Below are positions 8,701 through 15,793 of a stretch of DNA of 22,723 bases, in pieces. The stretch comes from Planctomycetaceae bacterium. Its GTDB lineage: Bacteria > Planctomycetota > Planctomycetia > Planctomycetales > Planctomycetaceae. Every line of letters begins with the position of its first letter. Position 1 is the stretch's first letter. The DNA lies in NCBI GenBank assembly GCA_003445035.1, contig DLVV01000061.1, positions 1,722-24,444 on the forward strand. The letters are read 5' to 3'. A program made the position numbers and the translations under genes. The notes under the pieces are model-generated. The model was not told where the DNA came from, did no database searches, and saw only the letters and a program-made list of their open reading frames with translations.

Positions 8701-8939
8701 AGGGGTTCACCAGGTCACTTGTTGAACACCTGTTGGTCTACGCGCTGGGGCGGGACATGTCGTTCGTCGATGAACCCGCGATCGAACGGATCGTCGCGGC
8801 GGTGACACGCCGCGGTGGTTCGATGCGTGTGGTGATGGAGGAGATTGTCCAGAGTCCCCTATTCCTGCAGGAACAGCCGGTGGAATTGGGGAAGAAAGAG
8901 GATCGACCCGACGCTACGATAGGCCGACAAGAGAGATAG
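5769..8939 (+). CDS. Exported cytochrome-type DUF1587/1595/1592/1588/1585 protein
   Basis: The 1056-residue product has the full planctomycete domain series: a Sec signal peptide (about 1-23, ending SVAAD), a cytochrome-c-like PSD1 region with CVDCH (42-46), DUF1587 (from about 120, RNVIRRLTRQQYTNTLQELL), a long beta-rich middle region, DUF1595 (about 631-695), DUF1592 (from about 705, EYELASRLSYFLW), DUF1588 (from about 847, with the typical SPPPPPPNVPG run and a second CxxCH, CRNCH, at 919-923) and DUF1585 (about 981-1045). Both CxxCH motifs could bind haem c. The function of this family is unknown; it is probably periplasmic and redox-related. The GTG at 5769 is chosen over the longer frame (ATG 5637) because it has AAGGAA ten bases upstream and opens the signal peptide. 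The DUF1552 gene follows after 63 bases, the usual pairing. Confidence 0.93.
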   Translation: MSSVRPLLAVVILVAAASSSVAADRPPVTFAADVLPALKAFCVDCHNAKVSEGNTRLDDLNPDLVGGPDAERWHHALNMINLGKMPPKDADKVPAARLVRMIDWIQGELAKSIKAHRTSSRNVIRRLTRQQYTNTLQELLGLSINFGQLLPEDGKSKSGFSNNATVLQATPLHLEYYQSIARRALDQAIFTEKPANTRYRIRIGTGIGKGLARGKAAGRFGGYVSQPVDPQHLVAEVLGTDGRPITVDPATRTGPYANILQNLGIGMRGSHKHRYQVTDGGMLLDSAVPHREVAPGSWHGPSPNLKMLIRRDFPATGDFVLRVRAASVAKRNEELPASYNKKQRQTLLMGEEVVSSGQGAITVTAAQATDLYLLLLTDGRLVPNNTSKMERSAKFGFDLPARDVYHVDVVTTAKTVMRRIDMNLEVVGTSGRLKHRFRKGPVDRERVEKKALSVESLGILDLPKGQGALQLKWKGGLSVERVVLTPLAKNHAIRRERAEQLTRSKSQATKSDKRQPVLQVSLGNRTDDGQDARRFDSIQPIKTPDGKMANYEFFGRLENLPVPQVDLAELSNLANIMVLTVWNGDFVKDQKQPGSRVLVESMEFEAPYFSRWPPASHTGILFDSPNKGDENVYTREVLQRFLRRAFRRPPRAREVDLYHAFWKSVRGEFKRYEDSVKEVLVAVLCSPKFLFLAESNAEKKTEQQREYELASRLSYFLWNSPPDRRLYDLAASGTLRKSLAGETRRMVGDPRVRRFVESFCDEWLKLYRHKEMQVDVRQFGGFTRFVKEDMARETYGFVQHCLQKDLDLFTLIDSDFVMINQNLAEYYGISGVQGTEFRPVKVTREMGRGGLLTQGSFLSGHSDGRHAHPIKRAVWMMERILGESPPPPPPNVPGLEQKEKDARLTIAQQLVVHRENVSCRNCHQKLDPYGLIFEDYNGAGLLKSNAGKNPDTRAKLPGGTVVDGVTGMKAHILKSQRKGFTRSLVEHLLVYALGRDMSFVDEPAIERIVAAVTRRGGSMRVVMEEIVQSPLFLQEQPVELGKKEDRPDATIGRQER

Positions 8940-9002
8940 CGGCGGAATCCACAGACAACGGGGTGCTCGGCCCCGGCGGGGAATACCGGACAGGAAACCA
9001 CA

Positions 9003-10343
9003 ATGTCACAGAAGTCCTGGCAACTTGACCGACGCTCGTTTCTCCAGGGAGCGGGTGTCGCCCTGACGCTGCCGTACCTGGACGCGATGGCCGATTCGAC
9101 GGCCAGGTCGGCCGAGAAGCCCAAGCGGCTCTGCTTCATGTACTTCCCCAACGGGTGCGGGATTCCCGACAAGAAGAAGTTCGCCGGCGACCACCAGAAG
9201 TGGAGCTGGTTCCCGATGGGGCAGGGGACCGACTACCAGTTCACCAACACGCTCGAGGTGCTCGAGCCTCATCGTTCGGACATCAGCATCCTGGGCGGTC
9301 TGAGTCATCCGAAGAGCCGCGAGGTGCTGGGCCACATCGCCGGCGATTCGTGGCTGACCGGTGGCGACGTCTCGGGCAGCAACTACCGCAACAGCATTTC
9401 CATCGACCAGGTCGCCTCCAAGCAGATTGGCCAGAAGACCCGTTACTCGTCACTGGTCGTCTCGGTCGACGGCGGCGTCGGCTACCAGTCTCGCGTCTCG
9501 ACGCTTTCCTTCGATGACCAGGGGAAGCCGATTCCGGCCGAACACAGGCACCGGGAGATCTTCGAGCGATATTTCTCGCCCGGTGGTGGCGCGGCCACCA
9601 GGGAGCGGCGGGCACAGATCCGTCGCGGAAAGCGGATTGTCGACCTCGTGCTCGAAGACAGCCGCAGGCTCAGTCGGCTGCTCGGCAAGGCGGACCGCGC
9701 CAAGCTCAAGGAGTACCTCGAATCGCTCAGCAGTGTTGAACGGCAGATCCAGAGGAACGAGAAGTGGCTCGACACCCCGATGAAGCCCTTCAACTCCGAT
9801 CACATCAACTTCGATGTGGATCCCAAGAAGACCCCCGAGGCCTACATTCGCTCGATGATCGACATCATGGTGCTCGGCTTCCAGACCGACATCACCCGCG
9901 TGATGTCCTACATGCTCGGCCGCGAAGACGGGATCGGCTTTGCCGATCACTTCCCGAAGCTGGCCTGTGGCATCAACCAGGGCCACCACGGGATGAGCCA
10001 TTCGACCAAGTGGGAGAACTGGAGCAACTACGACCGGTGGTTGGCCGGCCATTACGCCTACATGCTCGATCGGCTCAAGACGGTGCGGGATGAGCACGGG
10101 CCTCTGCTGGACAACACGCTGCTGTTGTTTGGCAGTGCCTGCAGCACGACCCACAACGCCCGCAACTACCCGCTGGTCCTGGCCGGTGGCAAGAACATGG
10201 GCCTGAAGCACGGCAGCTACCAGACTTTCGACGACTCGGTGCCGCTGTCGAACCTGTTTGTCAGCATGCTGAACACGGTCGGAGTTCGCTCGGACCGCTT
10301 TGCCGACAGTACCGGGAGGCTGAAGACCGGGGTGTTCGGCTAG
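9003..10343 (+). CDS. DUF1552 family protein, Tat-exported
   Basis: The 446-residue product starts with a twin-arginine leader (LDRRSFLQGAGVALTLPYLD, about 8-27) and carries typical DUF1552 segments: RLCFMYFPNGCG near 40-51, HPKSREVLGHIAGDSWLTG around 101-120, SIDQVASKQIG, and a C-terminal LLFGSACSTTHNARNYP followed by VLAGGKNMGLKHGS (about 374-405). DUF1552 proteins have no known biochemical activity and are nearly always encoded next to a DUF1592-type cytochrome protein, as here, suggesting a shared exported complex or pathway. The ATG at 9003 is preceded by AGGAAA about six bases upstream. The gene ends only four bases before the stop of the convergent amidohydrolase-like gene. Confidence 0.93.
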   Translation: MSQKSWQLDRRSFLQGAGVALTLPYLDAMADSTARSAEKPKRLCFMYFPNGCGIPDKKKFAGDHQKWSWFPMGQGTDYQFTNTLEVLEPHRSDISILGGLSHPKSREVLGHIAGDSWLTGGDVSGSNYRNSISIDQVASKQIGQKTRYSSLVVSVDGGVGYQSRVSTLSFDDQGKPIPAEHRHREIFERYFSPGGGAATRERRAQIRRGKRIVDLVLEDSRRLSRLLGKADRAKLKEYLESLSSVERQIQRNEKWLDTPMKPFNSDHINFDVDPKKTPEAYIRSMIDIMVLGFQTDITRVMSYMLGREDGIGFADHFPKLACGINQGHHGMSHSTKWENWSNYDRWLAGHYAYMLDRLKTVRDEHGPLLDNTLLLFGSACSTTHNARNYPLVLAGGKNMGLKHGSYQTFDDSVPLSNLFVSMLNTVGVRSDRFADSTGRLKTGVFG

Positions 10344-10347
10344 GCGT

Positions 10348-11115
10348 TCAGGCCTGGCCGCCAAACCAGATTCGCTCGGCGTTGCCGCCGGCGATCGCGG
10401 GAATGGCCTCTCGGGGTACGGGCAACTGCCCGTCGATCAACAGTTCCAGTTCCGCTACATAGTCGTCGGCACTTCCGACGACCGGGAAATTCGATCCCCA
10501 GGTCAGCCGCGTCGGTCCGGCCGAGCTGTAGAATTCGGCGACCAGCGCGTGCAGGCGTTGGTGAGGAAACCCGGTGGTCATCTCCATTCCGGAGAGTTGA
10601 ATGACCAGGCCGTCGGCCGACAGCAGTTCGAAGACTCCGGCTTGCTGAAAGTCCTGCAACGGGTCGGGCTGGTTCTCGGTGGGATTGCCCAGGTGCGAGG
10701 CCACCAGGGTCCCGTCCGGATGGGCTTCGAGCAGACGACTCACCGCGTCGACACATTCGGCGATCGATTCGGGGAAGTAGGCGACGACGATCAGGCCGAG
10801 ATCCAGAGTGCGGCTGACGAGATCGAGGTTGTCTATTTCCGGTGCGATCGGCCACCGCACGCCCTGGCAGCAGGGCGACTCGGCCAGTGACTCGAGGTCT
10901 GCGACGACGGTTTCGGATTGGTGATCAACCAGGCAGACCCCGGCGTATCGATCCGGATTCGCGGCAACAACGCCCTGGATATAGCTGTTGTCGAATTCGC
11001 CGAGGTGTTGAGCCAGCACGGCGCGATGGACTCCGGCCCGGTCCATTGTCGCCGAGACATCCTCAACGGGCAGGTATTTGCTGATTCCGCAGTGTGTGTA
11101 TGAATCGACAATCAT
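10348..11115 (-). CDS. Amidohydrolase-2-like TIM-barrel protein with altered metal-site residues
   Basis: The 255-residue product fits the amidohydrolase_2 (PF04909-like) fold: an N-terminal VDSYTHCG, GVRWP after the middle, VASHLGNP with His141 and LTWGSNFPVV near the C-terminus, ending in GGNAERIWF, the usual last helix (N-A-x-R-x-F). In family members the first strand carries H-x-H and the last catalytic strand GSDxP. Here these read Tyr6-Thr-His8 and Gly-Ser-Asn209, so one His and the Asp are replaced. Reduced or changed metal dependence is an inference; related lactonase and LigI-like branches also show variant sites. The ATG at 11115 is chosen because the family's first strand begins there; an upstream in-frame ATG at 11232 would add 39 unrelated residues. 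No Shine-Dalgarno sequence is visible and no signal peptide, so it is likely cytoplasmic. Substrate unknown. Confidence 0.82.
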   Translation of the reverse strand: MIVDSYTHCGISKYLPVEDVSATMDRAGVHRAVLAQHLGEFDNSYIQGVVAANPDRYAGVCLVDHQSETVVADLESLAESPCCQGVRWPIAPEIDNLDLVSRTLDLGLIVVAYFPESIAECVDAVSRLLEAHPDGTLVASHLGNPTENQPDPLQDFQQAGVFELLSADGLVIQLSGMEMTTGFPHQRLHALVAEFYSSAGPTRLTWGSNFPVVGSADDYVAELELLIDGQLPVPREAIPAIAGGNAERIWFGGQA

Positions 11116-11192
11116 GACCGGTCGCCAGTGTGCAGGAAGGTGTCTCGGATCGGTTGCGGCTCTCTTGTCGGGAAATGACGCACGGGTGGCAA

Positions 11193-11205
11193 GTCCGTAG
11201 CGGAC
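11193..11205. promoter_or_regulatory. Small dyad in the divergent gap
   Basis: GTCCG-TAG-CGGAC is a perfect inverted repeat with a 3-base centre, between the divergently transcribed amidohydrolase-like and second DUF1501 genes. It could be an operator half-site pair or chance. Confidence 0.25.
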
Positions 11206-11250
11206 GAAGCGAAGAAGGAAAAACCGATGCAACAGATGGAAGAAATTCGA

Positions 11251-11256
11251 TATAGT
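11251..11256 (+). promoter_or_regulatory. Possible -10 element of the second DUF1501 gene
   Basis: TATAGT matches the -10 consensus at five of six positions in an AT-richer pocket 35 bases before the ATG at 11286. No good -35 hexamer is found 16-18 bases upstream. Confidence 0.35.
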
Positions 11257-11285
11257 ACGACAGACGAACGCATGGGAGTTAACTG

Positions 11286-12698
11286 ATGCTGAAGGTCCTC
11301 GGACGCCACAAACGGTTGTGTGATGGGATCACGCGGCGTGATCTGATGCAGATCGGCGGATTGTCGCTGTTTGGCAGTATGAACGTCCCGAAGCTGTTGC
11401 GGGCGGCCGGCGCGTCAGGGGGCCGGGGGACCGCCAAGTCGGTGTTGTTGTTCAATCTGCTGGGCGGTCCCTCGCAGATGGACATGTTCGACATGAAGCC
11501 GAACGCGCCCAAGGAAGTCCGTGGCCAGTTCAATCCGATTTCGACGTCGCTGCCGACGGTCGAGATCTGTGAGCACATGCCGAACCTGGCGCGGTGGATG
11601 CACCGGGCCACGTTGATCCGGACTGTCACTCACAAGTACAACTCGCACGATCCCACGGCGATCATGACCGGGTGGGACGATGGCAACGCACGATTGCCGG
11701 CCCAGCCGACCGATCCGCCAGATATCGGTGCGATCTGTGAGTACCTTGGCCTGGGTTCCGGAGAGATGCCGGCCGCCATCTGCCTGCCCAACTATCCGGG
11801 GGAAGGGCAGAAGTATCGTCGTGGCGGCCCGTATGGGGGATTTCTGGGCAGCCAGTACGATCCGCTGTTTTCGGTTTGCTCGCCGAAGTTCGATCGGGAA
11901 CCGACCAAGAAGGACTACTACCCGGTCATGCCGATCGGGGATCCGCAGATGCCGGCACTGGATTCGTTGCCATCGATGACTGCCGACCGGTTGGACCGGC
12001 GCAAGTCGATTCTTGATCAACTGGATCAGCAGTTCGAAGCGGTGCGGGCCAGTGTGGCCATCGAGCGTCTTGACGGGTTTCAACGACGGGCCTTCGACAT
12101 GCTCTGTTCGAGCAAGACCCGTGATGCGTTTGATCTTTCCGGAGAATCCAAGGCGACCCGCGACCGTTACGGTCGGCATCTCTGGGGATCCACGATGCTG
12201 GTGGCACGTCGCTTGCTGGAACATCGTGTTCCGTTCATCAGCGTGCACCAGGACATCTACAAGCACTACGGGCATGCCTACGACATGCATGCGAACAACT
12301 TCGGCATGTTGAAGGACCACAACCTGCCGATTCTTGACCGGGTGATCCCGGCGCTGCTCGAAGATCTCGAGGTTCGAGGGTTGCTCGATTCGACCCTGGT
12401 CATCGTGATGGGTGAAATGGGACGGACACCGCGAATCAACGGCAATGCCGGTCGCGACCACTGGCCGCAGTGTGGTTTCAGTTTCATGGTCGGTGGTGGC
12501 GTCAAGCAGGGCCACGTGCACGGCAAGACCGACAAGCAAGCTGCCTATCCGGTGACTCATCCGGTCAAGGTGGCTGACTTCGTCGCCACGATTTACCAGT
12601 TGATGGGAATCGATCCCCACATGACCGTCGATGACCGGCAGGGCCGACCGATTCCGGTCGCCCATGGTGGAGAGCCGGTCTTCGACGTGATCGGCTAG
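11286..12698 (+). CDS. DUF1501 family protein, Tat-exported (second copy)
   Basis: The 470-residue product has a twin-arginine leader (ITRRDLMQIGGLSLFG, about 15-30), LLGGPSQMDMFDMKP (about 58-72) and MGEMGRTPRINGNAGRDHWP (375-394), the two diagnostic DUF1501 segments. It aligns in order with the first copy at 2416-3765 but differs widely in sequence, so it is not a recent duplicate. GGGAG at 11274-11278 lies seven bases before the ATG. The gene stands alone: no DUF1549/DUF1553 gene precedes it, the upstream neighbour is divergent, and the 306-base gap downstream holds a gene remnant on the other strand. Its reaction is unknown; it should be periplasmic. Confidence 0.93.
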   Translation: MLKVLGRHKRLCDGITRRDLMQIGGLSLFGSMNVPKLLRAAGASGGRGTAKSVLLFNLLGGPSQMDMFDMKPNAPKEVRGQFNPISTSLPTVEICEHMPNLARWMHRATLIRTVTHKYNSHDPTAIMTGWDDGNARLPAQPTDPPDIGAICEYLGLGSGEMPAAICLPNYPGEGQKYRRGGPYGGFLGSQYDPLFSVCSPKFDREPTKKDYYPVMPIGDPQMPALDSLPSMTADRLDRRKSILDQLDQQFEAVRASVAIERLDGFQRRAFDMLCSSKTRDAFDLSGESKATRDRYGRHLWGSTMLVARRLLEHRVPFISVHQDIYKHYGHAYDMHANNFGMLKDHNLPILDRVIPALLEDLEVRGLLDSTLVIVMGEMGRTPRINGNAGRDHWPQCGFSFMVGGGVKQGHVHGKTDKQAAYPVTHPVKVADFVATIYQLMGIDPHMTVDDRQGRPIPVAHGGEPVFDVIG

Positions 12699-12699
12699 T

Positions 12700-12960
12700 C
12701 GCTGCGGTCAGTCCAGAAACCGCAACTGGCCCCGAGCTGCCACACGCACCTGCTCCCGGGGTGTGTCATGCAGTAGCGGTGCAGCGTCTGATTGCCGTTG
12801 CCCCAATACATCGCTGGGGCAGTGGTCCGGATGCCCCAACCGGTCCTGACCTTGATCCGCGGGGCGTTCGTCTGCTTCGAGACGGGCAGTTCAACCGGCC
12901 GCTGCTGCGTCCAGTCCTTGAGGTCACCGTCGATGGTCGGAGGCGGCCGCGAGAGAGAAC
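12700..12960 (-). pseudogene. Remnant of a CBM9-like (carbohydrate-binding) protein gene
   Basis: In the 306-base gap, the minus strand encodes PPTIDGDLKDWTQQRPVEL followed by PVSKQTNAPRIKVRTGWG (about 12945 to 12838). P-x-I-D-G-x-L-x-D-W is the typical opening of CBM9/DOMON-like beta-sandwich domains. After the RTGW segment the frame loses family character; a neighbouring frame runs on to a TGA at 12710-12708. No start codon or signal peptide precedes it in a sensible place, since upstream lies the start of the aldo/keto reductase gene. I read it as a decayed fragment; a sequence-error frameshift cannot explain the missing bulk of the domain. The assignment rests on one motif. Confidence 0.4.
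12799..12838. repeat. Three alternating copies of a 7-bp inverted repeat
   Basis: TGCCCCA (12799-12805), TGGGGCA (12815-12821) and TGCCCCA (12832-12838) are separated by nine and ten bases. The middle copy can pair with either neighbour, giving two mutually exclusive hairpins. The outer copies are identical over eight bases (TGCCCCAA). Located in the gap between the second DUF1501 gene and the aldo/keto reductase gene. Confidence 0.55.
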
Positions 12961-13004
12961 GTGAAGGATTTGGTACAACGTGAGTCCCTTTGAAGGAGAA
13001 CACC

Positions 13005-13931
13005 GTGGAATATCGACCACTGGGACAGACCGGGCTGGACGTCAGCTCGATTGGGCTGGGCTGCGTGACATTCGGTCGGGAGATCGACAAGGCCACGTCA
13101 TTTGACGTGCTCGACCACGCACTGGAGCGAGGCATCAACCTGCTCGACACCGCCGAGGCCTACGCGGCCGGCGAGTCCGAGCGGGTTGTGGGCGAGTGGC
13201 TCGCCGACCGAGGGGTGCGGGACCAGGTCGTGTTGGCGACGAAGGTCTCGGGCACGTTGACTCGCGAACGGGTGATCGGTTCGGCCGAAGAGAGCCTGCA
13301 GAGGCTGGGTGTCGATGTCATCGACCTGTTTCAACTGCACGTCTTTGACGATTCGACCCCCGTGGACGAGACCCTGGCGGCGCTCGACACGCTGGTGGAA
13401 CAGGGCAAGGTCAAGCACATCGGTTGCAGCAACTGGGGGGCGTGGCAGATGGCACATGCCCTGGTTCGTTCGGCCTCTGAAGGGGGCCCCCGAATGGAAT
13501 CGGTGCAGCCGCCCTACAACCTCGTGCAGCGTGAGATCGAGGCGGACCTGTTGCCGTTGTGTCGTGACCAGCAGGTGGGGGTACTCAGTTACAGTCCCCT
13601 GGGTGCGGGGTTCTTGACGGGGAAGTACCGGGTCGGGCAGGACATCCCCTCTGGAACCCGATTCGACGTGATGCCCGGGCACCAACCGATCTACTTCCAC
13701 GAAACGGGATGGGCAGCGCTGGGGCGGCTGGACGCCGCCGCCGCCGAAACGGGACGGTCGCTTGTCGATCTGGCCCTGTCGTGGGTGATCGCCCAGGACG
13801 GGGTCACTTCGGTGTTGATCGGATGCCGCAAGCTCTCCCACGTCGATCAGGCCTTCGAGGCCGAGGCGACCGGTCTTTCGCCAGAACTGGCGGCCCAGTT
13901 GTCGGCGGATCCCGAGCCGATCGAAGACTGA
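13005..13931 (+). CDS. Aldo/keto reductase family oxidoreductase
   Basis: The 308-residue product has the AKR (beta/alpha)8 pattern and the full catalytic tetrad: Asp48 and Tyr53 in LLDTAEAY, Lys80 in LATKVSG and His112 in LFQLHVFD. The NADPH-site segments GCSNWGAWQM, YNLVQREIE, VLSYSPLGAGFLTGKY and SVLIGCRK are also present. It should reduce an aldehyde or ketone with NADPH in the cytoplasm; the length and motifs fit the YajO/Tas-like branch, and the substrate is not predictable. The GTG at 13005 is preferred because AAGGAG (12993-12998) lies six bases before it; a TTG at 12990 would start within that site. The gene ends seven bases before the stop of the convergent uup gene. Confidence 0.93.
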   Translation: MEYRPLGQTGLDVSSIGLGCVTFGREIDKATSFDVLDHALERGINLLDTAEAYAAGESERVVGEWLADRGVRDQVVLATKVSGTLTRERVIGSAEESLQRLGVDVIDLFQLHVFDDSTPVDETLAALDTLVEQGKVKHIGCSNWGAWQMAHALVRSASEGGPRMESVQPPYNLVQREIEADLLPLCRDQQVGVLSYSPLGAGFLTGKYRVGQDIPSGTRFDVMPGHQPIYFHETGWAALGRLDAAAAETGRSLVDLALSWVIAQDGVTSVLIGCRKLSHVDQAFEAEATGLSPELAAQLSADPEPIED

Positions 13932-13938
13932 GTGAGTC

Positions 13939-15747
13939 TCAGCGGCGCGATTCGATCTCTTCCCACTCAGCGAGTCGCTCGGGCAACAGCTCGGAGATCT
14001 CCTTCAGCCGGCTTGAGACCCCCGCGATCTCGTCGCCGTCTTCCTTGAAGAACTCGGGGTCGGACACTGTCCGGTTGAGCTCCTGCTGTTCGGTTTCGAG
14101 TTCTTCGATTTCCAGGAACAGCTCATCGGCCCTTTGCTGTTCGCGGAAGCTCAGTTTTCGGGGTTTCTTCGAGTCGGTCGTGGCCGGCCGGTTCTCGGCG
14201 ACGGGCTCGGCGGTGGACTCGGTCGGGGCCTCCGGTGTTTTCTGACGGATGTAGTCGTCGTAGCCACCGGCGTATTCCTTGAGCGTCCCCTCGTCCTCGA
14301 AGACCAGCGTGCTGGTGACCAGGTTGTTGAGGAATGCCCGGTCGTGGCTGACCAGCAGCAGTGTGCCCTGGTATTTGGAGATGAGCTCCTCGAGCAGTTC
14401 CAGCGATTCGGCGTCGAGATCGTTGGTCGGCTCGTCGAGCACCATGATGTTGGAGGGCCGCTTGAGGATTCTCGCCAGCATCAGGCGGTTGCGTTCGCCT
14501 CCCGAGAGATACCGGGCGGGACGACGAGCCCGTTCTGGCGTGAACAGGAATTCCTGCAGGTATCCGTAGATGTTCCGCGGTTTGCCGTCGATCGTCAGGG
14601 TCTCTTGGCCTTCGCCGACGTTTTCGACCACGGTCTTTTCTTCCTCGATCTGCTCACGCAGTTGGTCGAAGTAAATCACCTCCAGCCGTGTGCCGTGTCG
14701 GATCGATCCGGCAGTGGGCTGCAACTGGCCAAGCAGCAGTTTCAGCAACGTGGTCTTGCCGGATCCGTTGGGTCCGATGATGCCGATACGCTCTCCGCGA
14801 GAGACCAGCAGCGAGAGGTCTTCGATGACCGGATGGGGCCCGTCGGGGGTGTCGTAGTGGAAGCCGATCCCGGTCGCTTCGATCACCAGCCGTCCCGACT
14901 TTTCGGCGTCGGCCGCCTGCATCCGGATATCGCCGATTCGCTGTCGGCGGTTGTGACGCTCGTCCCGCATGCGTTTCAGGGCTCGCACGCGTCCTTCGTT
15001 GCGGGTCCGCCGGGCCTTGATCCCCGTCCGGATCCAGCGTTCCTCCTCGGCCAGCTTGCGGTCGAATTCGGTGTTCTGTTTCTCCTCGGCGTCGAGCAGG
15101 GCCTGCCGCCGCTTCAGGAACGTCGAGTAGTCGCACGGCCAGTCGTAGAGTTGCCCTCGGTCGATCTCGATGATCCGTGTTGCCAGCGACTGCAGGAACA
15201 TGCGGTCGTGTGTCACGAACATCAGTGTGCCGTCATAAACACTGAGAAACTGTTCGAGCCAGGTGATCGATTCGATGTCGAGATGGTTGGTTGGTTCGTC
15301 GAGCAGCAGCAGGTCGGGATCGTGAACCAGGGAACGGGCCAGCAGCACGCGACGCTTCATGCCCGAAGACAGCGACCCGAAGGCGGCGGTTTCGTCCAGG
15401 GACATTCTCGAGAGCACCCGGTTGACAGCCTGGTCGTGCTGCCATTCCTCGACACCCGCGTCGGCGGAATCGGTGGCGGCCTCTTCGATCATCTCCCGCA
15501 CCGAGAGACCGGAACCTGCCGGGACGTCCTGGACCAGGCGGGAGACCGTGGTGTTGTCGTCTCGCAGAACCTCGCCGTTGTCGGCATCGATCTCGCCGGC
15601 GATCAGCTTCATCAATGTCGACTTGCCTGTGCCGTTGCGTCCCAGCAACCCGATCCTCTCGCCCCGCTCGATCTCCAGGTCGACCTCGTCGATCAACGGT
15701 TCGCCTCCGTAGGTGAACTGGAGGCCACGCAGGCTGAGCAGGGGCAT
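13939..15747 (-). CDS. uup: ABC-F family ATPase Uup
   Basis: The 602-residue product has two ABC domains in one chain without membrane segments. The first has Walker A GRNGTGKST (36-44), signature LSSGMKRRV and Walker B LLLLDEPTNHLD. The second has GPNGSGKTT (about 325-333), LSGGERNRL and MVLDEPTNDLD. The linker contains the arginine-rich WIRTGIKARRTRNEGRV segment characteristic of Uup. The C-terminal 70 residues are Glu-rich and likely form the Uup coiled-coil. Uup acts on ribosomes and on branched DNA structures in E. coli. The ATG at 15747 is chosen because the family begins there (MPLLSLRGLQFTYGG); the frame runs open for another 139 codons over the neighbouring hydrolase gene without resemblance. 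It lies 46 bases after that hydrolase gene on the same strand, probably co-transcribed although functionally unrelated. Confidence 0.94.
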   Translation of the reverse strand: MPLLSLRGLQFTYGGEPLIDEVDLEIERGERIGLLGRNGTGKSTLMKLIAGEIDADNGEVLRDDNTTVSRLVQDVPAGSGLSVREMIEEAATDSADAGVEEWQHDQAVNRVLSRMSLDETAAFGSLSSGMKRRVLLARSLVHDPDLLLLDEPTNHLDIESITWLEQFLSVYDGTLMFVTHDRMFLQSLATRIIEIDRGQLYDWPCDYSTFLKRRQALLDAEEKQNTEFDRKLAEEERWIRTGIKARRTRNEGRVRALKRMRDERHNRRQRIGDIRMQAADAEKSGRLVIEATGIGFHYDTPDGPHPVIEDLSLLVSRGERIGIIGPNGSGKTTLLKLLLGQLQPTAGSIRHGTRLEVIYFDQLREQIEEEKTVVENVGEGQETLTIDGKPRNIYGYLQEFLFTPERARRPARYLSGGERNRLMLARILKRPSNIMVLDEPTNDLDAESLELLEELISKYQGTLLLVSHDRAFLNNLVTSTLVFEDEGTLKEYAGGYDDYIRQKTPEAPTESTAEPVAENRPATTDSKKPRKLSFREQQRADELFLEIEELETEQQELNRTVSDPEFFKEDGDEIAGVSSRLKEISELLPERLAEWEEIESRR

Positions 15748-15793
15748 CGGTTCCGGCCTCGATTCGCCCCCCGTGAACCGAGGGGTGCGACGG

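Noticed and set aside
8959..8975. Small hairpin (CGGGG/CCCCG) between the DUF1592-type and DUF1552 genes
   Set aside because: Five-base GC stem without a T-tract, easily due to base composition; it is not taken as a terminator inside a likely operon.
11415..12665. Open frame of 416 codons on the minus strand
   Set aside because: Mirrors the second DUF1501 gene and has no recognisable domain.
12761..12964. 67-codon plus-strand frame in the gap before the aldo/keto reductase gene
   Set aside because: It lacks a ribosome binding site and motif, and runs antisense to the CBM9-like remnant.
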